This document shows, piece after piece, positions 58,033-64,000 of a DNA stretch of 64,000 nucleotides (the stretch's first letter is position 1; each line of letters opens with the position of its first letter). Position numbers and translations under genes: made by a program. This DNA comes from 630D-37 sp037478835 (GTDB taxonomy: Bacteria > Chloroflexota > Anaerolineae > Anaerolineales > Villigracilaceae): contig JBBFLV010000008.1 in the NCBI GenBank assembly GCA_037478835.1, positions 1 through 64,000 on the forward strand, given 5' to 3'. Under the pieces are notes generated by a model that searched no databases, was not told the DNA's origin, and saw nothing but the letters and a program-made list of their open reading frames with translations.

Positions 58033-59153
58033 CTTCTCAGCAATTCGCGCATGGCGGCCAGTAGCAGGGTGATGTTCTCTTTGCGGCTGGAATAGCCCAT
58101 CAGGCCGATGCGCCAGACTTTATCGCGCAGCGCGCCGAAGCCGGCGGCGATCTCGATGTTGTATTCTTCGAGCAGGCGCAAGCGCAGGCGATGCGGATCG
58201 ACTCCTTCTGGGACGCGCGCCGTGGTCAACGGCGGCAGGCGATATTCTACGGGGACAAACGGCGGTGCTCCCAGCTCTTCCAGACCCTGCCAGAGCAGTT
58301 CGGCGTTGGCGCGGGTGCGGGCAATGGCCTGTTCCAGGCCCTCTTCGGCGATCAGGCGGAGGGCCTCGCGCAGGGCGTAGTGCAGGCTGGCCGAGGCAGT
58401 ATGGTGGTAGGCGTGCGTTTCGCCCCAATAGGCGGCGTAGAGTTTCAGGTCGAGGTAGAAGCTGGCTACCGGCGTTTTGCGCGCTTCGATGACGCGGCGT
58501 GCCCGTTCGCCGATGGTGATCGGCGCCAGGCCGGAAGGCGCGCCCAGGTTTTTCTGGCTGGCCGAATAGGCGACATCTACTCCCCATTCATCCACTTTGA
58601 CCGGGATGCCGCCTAGCGAAGTCACCGTATCCAGCACCAGGAGCGTGTCGTTGCGATGCGCCGCATTGGCGATCTCGGCAATGTGTAGCTGCTCGGCGCC
58701 GGTGGAAGTTTCGGCGTGCACGAGCGCCAGGAGCTTATAGTGACGGCGGGAGAGGGCAGAGGCGATCTCCTGTGGGTCGAAGATTTCGCCGGGGGCGCGC
58801 TGCAGGCGATCGACTTCGGCGTCCAGGCGGGTGGCAATTTCGGCCATACGTTCGCCGAAGTAGCCGTGGATCGCCACCAGCACGGCATCGCCGGGTTCGA
58901 TCAGGTTGGCCAGCGCCGCTTCCATGCCGGAAGTGCCGGTGCCGCTCAAGGCGAACGTCCACTCATTCTGCGTCTGGAAGACGTAGCGCAGCAGCGCCTG
59001 CTCTTCCTGATACAGGTGCAACAGTTGCGGATCGAGGTGCCCCAACGGTGGCGCCACCATCGCCCGTAGCACGCGCGGGTGCACCATCGAGGGCCCTGGT
59101 CCCAGTAGCAAACGAGCAGGAGGGTTGAGATCGGGGAATTGAAGGGTGCTCAT
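58029..59153 (-). CDS. class V aminotransferase (alanine/serine-glyoxylate type)
   Basis: A 374-residue PLP enzyme. LLLGPGPSMVHPRVLRAM at the start, FALSGTGTSGMEAALANLIEPGD, DTVTSLGGIPVKVDEWGVDVAYSASQKNLGAPSGL (PLP Lys in SASQK), YHHTASASLHYALREAL and the C-terminal WRIGLMGYSS are the archetype. It makes glycine from glyoxylate using alanine or serine, or acts in purine breakdown (PucG-like); which is unclear. The following YabE-like gene overlaps its 3' end by 4 bp. Confidence 0.92.
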   Translation of the reverse strand: MSTLQFPDLNPPARLLLGPGPSMVHPRVLRAMVAPPLGHLDPQLLHLYQEEQALLRYVFQTQNEWTFALSGTGTSGMEAALANLIEPGDAVLVAIHGYFGERMAEIATRLDAEVDRLQRAPGEIFDPQEIASALSRRHYKLLALVHAETSTGAEQLHIAEIANAAHRNDTLLVLDTVTSLGGIPVKVDEWGVDVAYSASQKNLGAPSGLAPITIGERARRVIEARKTPVASFYLDLKLYAAYWGETHAYHHTASASLHYALREALRLIAEEGLEQAIARTRANAELLWQGLEELGAPPFVPVEYRLPPLTTARVPEGVDPHRLRLRLLEEYNIEIAAGFGALRDKVWRIGLMGYSSRKENITLLLAAMRELLRS

Positions 59154-59523
59154 GAGGGACCTCCACGTGGGATGATGAGGTAAGTTTACCTCTTTTTTGG
59201 ACGCGCGGTAAGAGTGGACCAGGATGAGCGGTTTTTTGCTTGATCTCGCAGAAGAGTTTGACCGTCGTAGATGCCGGGAATGGCAGAGGCTTGTCTTTTC
59301 CCAATAGGGCTTTTTCTTGTTCTAATTACATCAAAGATAATAAAGGGTTTAGTAAGATTTACATGAAGTACCCCCCAAAAAAAACCGTGTTTTAGCGCAA
59401 ATCCTTTACCGCAATAGAACACGGATGAACGCGGATGACACGGATAAACACATATTTTTAAAAAAGTTGAGCGATTCGCATACACCGGATATATCGAATC
59501 GGACGCCCTCTTTTATGACGAGC
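59154..59523. other. gap with dispersed repeat remnant
   Basis: No gene seen. It contains an inverted pair ACCGTGTTTT/AGAACACGGA (about 59383-59425) and a tract of CGGATGA/CGGATAA steps about 10 bp apart (59419-59451), a repeat seen in many genomes. A minus-strand ORF across it (59186-59485) only reads through this repeat and has no family match. Confidence 0.5.
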
Positions 59524-60663
59524 TTATTTCTGGATTTCCTCGATCGCCTCGCGCGCGGCCAAGAAGAGGGTGCGGTTGGTGCGATCGGTGGCTAGGGCCT
59601 GGAGGGCGGGAAGGGCGCGGCGGTCTTTGATGCGGGCGAGGGCTTGAATGGCCCGTAGGCGTACCGCTTCGTCGCTATCTTGTAGACGCTCGATCAACAG
59701 TGGGGTGAATTGCGGATGAGGCAGACTGCCCATAGCGTGCACGACGCGTTCGCGCACGGTGGCTTCGGGATGCTGAAGGGCCTGGATCAGGACCTCGATC
59801 CCTTCACGTCCGAACCCGATCAACGCCTGGGCGGCAGTTTCCCCCACCTCAAAGTGCAAATCATAGAGGGCGATCTCCAAGGCAGGCAGGGCACGGCGAT
59901 CTTTGATCTTTCCCAGCAGGAGAGCCGAGAGTCGCCGTACCACGCTTTCACGGTGCTCGATCGTTTCAAGCAAGTACGGCACGGCCTGTTCGCCAAAGGC
60001 CAAAATGGCCTGGAGCAAATCCTCCACTTCGCGCTCGCGCTCATACCACCAGCGGCCATCCTGCAGCGCTTCGATGAGTGCCGGCAGGGTGGATGGATCG
60101 CGTAGGCGTGTCAGGGCGCGTGCGGCCGCTTGACGCACCTCGATCTTTGCATCTTCGAGCAAAACATCTTTCAGGGTGGAGGTACTTTGGGGGAAATAGC
60201 TCATTGCCAACACCGCGGCGACGCGCACTCCCGGATCTGCATCTTTCGTCAGCCGAATCAGCGAGGGCAGAACCGAAGCGTCGCCGATCCCCCCGATCGT
60301 CTTCGCCGCTTGTATGCGCACTTCCTGGGAGGGGCTGCGCAAGGCGCCGAGCAGGGCAGGAAGCGCTTCGCGCGGCCGCGTTTGGGCGAAGATCTGGCAA
60401 ATTTGGAGTTGAACGGGGGGCGAGGCCGTGTTCAGTTGCGCGATGAGCTGCGGGGTGGCCAGGGGACCCAGCCGGATGAGCACTTCTGCGGCGCGGGCGC
60501 GTAGCGCCGGCTGGGGCAATTGGAGCGCCTCCAGCAGCGCCGGCACGGCATCTTTCCCCAGTTGGAGCAATTCCGTCTCGGCCTGGGCTGATTTTTGGGG
60601 GTCCCCCAATTGGGCGACAAGCCGCCTGGCACGTGAAGTGGAGTCTCCGAAAAGCCACGCCAT
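59524..60663 (-). CDS. HEAT-repeat protein (PBS lyase type)
   Basis: 379 residues, about ten to twelve HEAT repeats of around 31 residues, for example LGKDAVPALLEALQLPQPALRARAAEVL, VRIQAAKTIGGIGDASVLPSLIRL, VRQAAARALTRLRDPSTLPALIEAL and VRLRAIQALARIKDRRALPALQAL. No catalytic motif. A scaffold or phycocyanobilin-lyase-like fold with unknown partner. The start codon abuts a heptamer tract with no obvious ribosome site. Confidence 0.88.
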   Translation of the reverse strand: MAWLFGDSTSRARRLVAQLGDPQKSAQAETELLQLGKDAVPALLEALQLPQPALRARAAEVLIRLGPLATPQLIAQLNTASPPVQLQICQIFAQTRPREALPALLGALRSPSQEVRIQAAKTIGGIGDASVLPSLIRLTKDADPGVRVAAVLAMSYFPQSTSTLKDVLLEDAKIEVRQAAARALTRLRDPSTLPALIEALQDGRWWYEREREVEDLLQAILAFGEQAVPYLLETIEHRESVVRRLSALLLGKIKDRRALPALEIALYDLHFEVGETAAQALIGFGREGIEVLIQALQHPEATVRERVVHAMGSLPHPQFTPLLIERLQDSDEAVRLRAIQALARIKDRRALPALQALATDRTNRTLFLAAREAIEEIQK

Positions 60664-60707
60664 CGTCTACCATCCGTCTACGGTCCACCGTCTACGGTCC
60701 ATCGTCC
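60664..60707 (-). repeat. heptamer repeat tract (minus orientation)
   Basis: About five to six GACCGTR-type units on the minus strand, ending directly before the ATG of the HEAT-repeat gene, so they would be its 5' leader. Confidence 0.85.
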
Positions 60708-60758
60708 TTTTCCCTCACCATTGACAGATCGCCTATCTCAAAGGTATAAACAACTCAG

Positions 60759-60832
60759 CGCCCCCGGCGAGGCTCGAACTCGCAACCTCTGGATTCGAAG
60801 TCCATTACTCTATCCGATTGAGCTACGGGGGC
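60759..60832 (-). tRNA. tRNA-Arg (anticodon TCG)
   Basis: A 74-nt cloverleaf. Acceptor GCCCCCG/CGGGGGC (7 bp), D arm GCTC with GAGT and loop AATCGGATA, anticodon loop CTTCGAA (TCG at 60796-60798, reads CGA), T arm GCGAG/CTCGC with loop TTCGAGC, discriminator G. The first pair of the anticodon stem is an A-G mismatch. The CCA end is not encoded. A TATAAT box lies 10 nt upstream. Confidence 0.95.
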
Positions 60833-60842
60833 GGGCGCGTTG

Positions 60843-60848
60843 ATTATA
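60843..60848 (-). promoter_or_regulatory. -10 box (TATAAT) of tRNA-Arg
   Basis: Perfect TATAAT on the minus strand ends 10 nt before the tRNA 5' end. The same bases read TATACC on the plus strand and could also serve the divergent pncC gene. Confidence 0.55.
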
Positions 60849-60866
60849 CCATGACCATGAGGCTCC

Positions 60867-61364
60867 ATGGACGAGACCCTATCGTTGGAAGAACGGATCG
60901 GTATTCTGTTGCGTCAGAGGCGTTGGAAATTGGCGCTGGCGGAATCCTGCACCGGTGGTTTGCTCGGGCATCGCATTACGAATGTCCCCGGCTCTTCGGA
61001 GTATTTTCTCGGCGGGATTGTCGCCTATGCCTATGAGGCCAAAGTGAATCTTTTAGGAGTGCGTTGGGAGACGCTAGAGCGCTACGGCGCGGTGAGCCGC
61101 GAGACGGTTTTGGAAATGGCGCGTGGCGCGCGCGAGCGCCTGGGGGCTGAAATCGCGCTTTCGATCAGCGGCATTGCCGGCCCCGGCGGCGGGACGCCTG
61201 AAAAGCCGGTCGGCACGACCTGGATCGGATTGGTCGCTCCGGATGGGGAACAAGCCTATCGCTTTCAGTTTCACGGCGATCGTGAAGCAAACAAACAACA
61301 GGCTACCGATCAGGCCTTGCGTCTGTTGTTGGATTATCTCATTTCCAGCTCACCGGCACCTTGA
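60867..61364 (+). CDS. pncC: nicotinamide-nucleotide amidase (CinA C-terminal domain)
   Basis: 165 residues: LALAESCTGGLLGHRITNVPGSSEYFLGGIVAYAYEAKVNLLGV, GAVSRETVLEMARGARERL, ISGIAGPGGGTPEKPVGTTWIGL. This is the stand-alone amidase domain that converts NMN to nicotinate mononucleotide (NAD recycling); the N-terminal CinA domain is absent. I took the ATG at 60867. Its last 26 bp overlap the exonuclease gene on the other strand. Confidence 0.92.
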   Translation: MDETLSLEERIGILLRQRRWKLALAESCTGGLLGHRITNVPGSSEYFLGGIVAYAYEAKVNLLGVRWETLERYGAVSRETVLEMARGARERLGAEIALSISGIAGPGGGTPEKPVGTTWIGLVAPDGEQAYRFQFHGDREANKQQATDQALRLLLDYLISSSPAP

Positions 61365-61875
61365 GCCGGCTGCCCATGCGCGAGTAGTAATAGAGAAAGC
61401 CGTTCTCGCGACCGAATTCGTACAAGCGACGGGTGATCTCCACGTCCTGCTTGCAGTATTCGGCCACCTTTTCCAGCTCACCGTTGCGGAACCAGCGTAC
61501 GCTTTCTTTGCCATCGGCGCTTTTGCCCACCTGCAACGTGGCCGAAGCCAGGGCGTCTAACCCCAGGCGAAAGCCGAGTTGACGGGTGATCTCTTCGAGC
61601 ATGTCTAAGGTCGGCAGGCGCTGCAGGTTTTCGCCCGGTGCGTAAGGTTGTAGGACGCGGTAATCGAACTGCCGGATGTTGAAGCCGATCACCCGATCGG
61701 CGGCCTTAAGCTCCTGGATCAGCGCAGCGACATCGCTTTCCCAGTAAACGGCAAAATCCTGACGTTCGGTAGACCAAGTGACGGCGCAGGCGAGGCGCAG
61801 CTTTTCGAGGTTGCCGCGCCCGCCTACGTCTTCAAAAAGGTTTTGTGTTTCCAGATCGAAGAAGACAAGGTTCAT
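61339..61875 (-). CDS. RNase H-fold 3'-5' exonuclease (DEDD-like)
   Basis: A 178-residue protein. MNLVFFDLETQNLFEDVGG carries the first D-E pair, VIGFNIRQFDYRVLQPY the second Asp and VAEYCKQDVEITRRLYEF the third and fourth acidic positions (Y-x3-D). This is the YprB/ribonuclease-H-like exonuclease fold; substrate RNA or DNA unknown. No ribosome site precedes the ATG; a heptamer tract begins 6 nt upstream. Confidence 0.8.
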   Translation of the reverse strand: MNLVFFDLETQNLFEDVGGRGNLEKLRLACAVTWSTERQDFAVYWESDVAALIQELKAADRVIGFNIRQFDYRVLQPYAPGENLQRLPTLDMLEEITRQLGFRLGLDALASATLQVGKSADGKESVRWFRNGELEKVAEYCKQDVEITRRLYEFGRENGFLYYYSRMGSRLKVPVSWK

Positions 61876-61881
61876 TTGATG

Positions 61882-61902
61882 GACCGTAGACCGTGGACCG
61901 TG
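61882..61902 (+). repeat. heptamer repeat tract, 3 units
   Basis: GACCGTA, GACCGTG, GACCGTG in the 33-bp gap between the permease stop and the exonuclease start. It occupies the place of the exonuclease ribosome-binding site. Confidence 0.85.
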
Positions 61903-61908
61903 GAGGGA

Positions 61909-62709
61909 CTATTCCTCAATTTTCATCTTGTTTTCTAGCCAGCGCACCAGGAGGGAGAGCAAAAGGGTCATGGAGAGGTACAGGAAGGCAACTACGTTGA
62001 AGGTCTCCATCGCCCGGAAGGTGGCGGCGCGGCGCAGGCGACCCATCTGGGTCAACTCGTTGACTGCCAGGACGGTTACCAGCGAGGAATCTTTGAGGCA
62101 GGCGATGAAATCATTCCCCAAGGGCGGTAGCACGCGGCGAATGGCTTGTGGCAGGATGACAAAGCGCATGGCCTGGAAGTAGTTCATCCCCAGCGATTTG
62201 GCCGCTTCCATCTGCCCTTTGCTGATCGATTGAATGCCGGCGCGGAAGACCTCGGCCTCAAAAGCGCCATACCCCAGTGCCAGTGCCACAATGGCGCGCC
62301 ATTCCATTGAAACGGCACGGATATCGAATTCGGTGTAGCCCATATTGTGGATGATATCGACCAGAAACGGCACCAGGGCGAAAGCAATGTAGAGGATGAG
62401 CACCATCATCGGAACGCCGCGGATGGTCTCTACATAGAGGGTGGAGAGGTGGTAAAGGATGGGATTTTTGGAAGTGCGCGCCAGTCCGACGATCAGGCCG
62501 ATCACTGTGGCAATGGCGTAGGAGAGAAACGTAATGCGCAGCGTGGTTTGTAGACCTTGTGTCAGGTAGAGAAATGTCTCACGATAGTTCGTATCGGCCA
62601 GGATGAGATAGAGCAACGCCAACCCGCCGCTGAACAGGATGATGATCCACCACGGCCATTTGCTAATGGAAAGGATTTTTGCCGAAGAGCGGCCGATCTC
62701 TGCCTGCAT
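61909..62709 (-). CDS. polar amino-acid ABC transporter permease
   Basis: A 266-residue His/Glu/Gln/Arg-type permease. TM segments include FLYLTQGLQTTLRITFLSYAIATVIGLIVGLAR (the typical N-terminal module) and VETIRGVPMMVLILYI. The EAA loop is EAEVFRAGIQSISKGQMEAAKSLGM, and DFIACLKDSSLVTVLAVNEL is also present. Of two adjacent ATGs I prefer the second (62709), 5 nt after GGAGG. It follows the binding-protein gene with a hairpin between them. The ATPase gene is not downstream. Confidence 0.93.
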   Translation of the reverse strand: MQAEIGRSSAKILSISKWPWWIIILFSGGLALLYLILADTNYRETFLYLTQGLQTTLRITFLSYAIATVIGLIVGLARTSKNPILYHLSTLYVETIRGVPMMVLILYIAFALVPFLVDIIHNMGYTEFDIRAVSMEWRAIVALALGYGAFEAEVFRAGIQSISKGQMEAAKSLGMNYFQAMRFVILPQAIRRVLPPLGNDFIACLKDSSLVTVLAVNELTQMGRLRRAATFRAMETFNVVAFLYLSMTLLLSLLVRWLENKMKIEE

Positions 62710-62735
62710 CATTTCCTCCGAGGTATTGAAGTAAA

Positions 62736-62761
62736 GGGGATGGAGTATAGGCTCCATCCCC
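62736..62761 (-). terminator. stem-loop between binding protein and permease genes
   Basis: A perfect 10-bp stem GGGGATGGAG/CTCCATCCCC with a 6-nt loop, followed on the minus strand by TTTACTTC. It is probably a partial terminator or mRNA-stabilising hairpin that makes the binding protein more abundant than the permease. Confidence 0.75.
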
Positions 62762-62783
62762 TCTTTGGTGCATTAGAAAGCTT

Positions 62784-64000
62784 TTACTTGCTGACCAGGC
62801 CCCATTTTTCGTTGAGCGCCTGCAGCGTGCCGTCCAGCGTCATGGAGGCCAGTGCCAGATTGACCGGCTCGATCAGATCGCTGTCGGGCGGGAAGACGAA
62901 GGCCAGCGGCTCATCGGACGTGATCTGCCCACCGATCTTGATCTTGCCCTCGTTTTCTTTCATGTAACCCAACGCAGTGACGTTGTCAATGACCACAACG
63001 TCTACGTCGCCCGAAATCAGCGCCAGGATGGCGGCGCCGAAGTCCTCAAAAGACTGGACGCGCTCTTCGCCGAAGACTTCTTTGGCGACGATCTCGTTGG
63101 TCGTCTGGATTTGGGTCGCGATCTTGGCGTTGGCATCGGCTTTGAAGTCTTCCAGCGTGCGGGTCTCATCGGCGCGGACCAGGATCACCTGACCGACGTA
63201 CACGTAGGGGATCGAGAAGTCCACGGTCTGGTCGCGTTCTTCGGTGTAGGTGACACCATCGGCGAGCATGTCATATTCGCCGGCGGCCATGGCGGGGAAG
63301 ATGCCATCCCAGGCGGCCTGTTTGAATTCGGGCACGCAGTTCAGGCGCTTGCAGATCTCGGTGACGGTCTCGTAATCCCAACCGCCGGGTTGCTGGGTGG
63401 CTTCGTCAATGAAGTTGAACGGCGGATAGGCGTTCTCCACCGCTACCGTGATCGTGCGTCCGCCCAGATCGGGCAGCGAGACCAGACCCCATTTCAGGTT
63501 GAGCACGTAGAGCGTGCCATCGCGCTTCATGGATTCCAGCGCCTTGTTGACCGGCTCGATCAGATCGCTGCCGGGCGGGAAGACGAAGGCCAGCGGCTCG
63601 TTGGAGCTGATCTGCCCCCCGATCTTGATCTTGCTCTCGTTTTCTTTCATGTAACCCAATGCCGTGACGTTATCAATGACCACAACGTCCACGTCGCCCG
63701 AGATCAGCGCCAGGATGGCGGCGCCGAAGTCCTCGAAGGATTGGACGCGCTCTTCGCCGAAGACTTCTTTGGCAACGATTTCGTTGGTCGTCTGGATTTG
63801 GGTCGCGATCTTGGCATTGGCATCGGCTTTGAAGTCTTCCAGCGTGCGGGTCTCATCGGCGCGGACCAGGATCACCTGACCGACGTACACGTAGGGGATC
63901 GAGAAGTCCACGGTCTGGTCGCGTTCTTCGGTGTAGGTGACACCATCGGCGAGCATGTCATATTCGCCGGCGGCCATGGCGGGGAAGATGCCATCCCAGG
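62784..64000 (-). CDS. amino-acid ABC transporter substrate-binding protein with tandem duplicated domain (partial, runs off the right edge)
   Basis: At least 405 residues. Two SBP_bac_3 domains in one chain: GRTITVAVENAYPPFNFIDEATQQPGGWDYE, EFKQAAWDGIFPAMAAGEYDMLADGVTYTEERD and IPYVYVGQVILVRADETRTL recur with a 229-residue period. The mid and N-terminal parts of the units are almost identical, while the C-terminal 50 residues differ (DSDLIEPVNLALASM versus GSDLIEPVNKALESM). Each domain would bind a polar amino acid outside the cell. The start lies beyond the window. The permease gene follows. Confidence 0.92.
   Translation of the reverse strand, partial: WDGIFPAMAAGEYDMLADGVTYTEERDQTVDFSIPYVYVGQVILVRADETRTLEDFKADANAKIATQIQTTNEIVAKEVFGEERVQSFEDFGAAILALISGDVDVVVIDNVTALGYMKENESKIKIGGQISSNEPLAFVFPPGSDLIEPVNKALESMKRDGTLYVLNLKWGLVSLPDLGGRTITVAVENAYPPFNFIDEATQQPGGWDYETVTEICKRLNCVPEFKQAAWDGIFPAMAAGEYDMLADGVTYTEERDQTVDFSIPYVYVGQVILVRADETRTLEDFKADANAKIATQIQTTNEIVAKEVFGEERVQSFEDFGAAILALISGDVDVVVIDNVTALGYMKENEGKIKIGGQITSDEPLAFVFPPDSDLIEPVNLALASMTLDGTLQALNEKWGLVSK
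62975..64000 (-). repeat. 687-bp-period direct repeat within the binding-protein gene
   Basis: The segments 62975-63313 and 63662-64000 are close to identical at the DNA level, with a unit period of 687 bp (229 codons). The intervening 63314-63661 has no second copy inside the window. Homology continues past the right edge, so a third unit cannot be excluded. Confidence 0.88.

Noticed and set aside
59186..59485. Minus-strand ORF of 99 residues
   Set aside because: It reads through a common dispersed repeat, has no ribosome site and matches no family.

Overview
The window (about 57% G+C, both strands densely coded) looks like the chromosome of a Gram-positive-type (monoderm) Chloroflexota bacterium, most likely class Anaerolineae. 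This is inferred from gene content and no taxonomic search was run. It has lipobox lipoproteins with long Thr/Pro linkers, VanW, LytR-CpsA-Psr and G5/3D wall proteins, a Tad pilus motor with no secretin, a CpXC protein, and no outer-membrane genes. Intergenic gaps are full of tandem heptamers (GACCGTR).

Layout. 1-1.02 kb: end of an integron cassette array read on the minus strand. A nitrilase-family cassette is followed by a well-formed attC site, and no integrase is visible. 1.3-6.8 kb: tgt, uppP, a phosphate-type binding lipoprotein, folC, an esterase and a DUF4256 gene. 6.9-14.6 kb: one long plus-strand run (FAD subunit, NfeD and slipin, GNAT, methyltransferase, VanW, Trm112-like, HEAT, LCP). 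14.7-18.5 kb: two paralogous anchored proteins, the SRP RNA gene (a noncoding gene with a clear sigma-70 promoter), scpA, a ketoacyl-synthase-III-like enzyme and a 54-residue basic protein. 18.6-22.8 kb: VTT protein, uridine kinase, a methyltransferase-glycosyltransferase fusion, then infC-rpmI-rplT, with infC apparently starting at AUU. 23-29.9 kb: Tad motor genes cpaB, cpaE, cpaF, tadB, tadC, followed by comF and hpf. 30-36.4 kb: folE, a GAF-PAS histidine kinase, CpXC, and a kinase/regulator pair beside a PepSY protein. 36.5-44.2 kb: rluB-scpB, two lipoproteins, a UXS-like epimerase and GtrA, then an Lgt-like protein and folM-like, folB, folK. 44.3-48.7 kb: alaS, nitroreductase, NUDIX. 48.7-51.4 kb: a lower-GC accessory patch with a lipoprotein carrying the heptamer repeat inside its coding sequence, and a Cys-rich secreted protein apparently frameshifted at a G7 tract. 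51.4-64 kb: ABC ATPase and DUF402, membrane DUFs, a YabE-like protein with rsmA, aminotransferase, HEAT protein, tRNA-Arg(TCG), pncC, an exonuclease, and an amino-acid ABC permease with a tandem-duplicated binding protein that runs off the right edge.

How the genes work together. Folate genes recur (folE, folC, folM-like, folB, folK). Envelope functions dominate: UppP, LCP, VanW, Lgt-like, GtrA, UXS and several anchored proteins. The most notable items are the integron cassette edge, the G7 frameshift that hides a thrombospondin-like motif, the heptamer repeat family that enters one gene and forms the leaders of others, the near-identical internal duplication of the binding protein, the AUU start of infC, and several genes that look leaderless.
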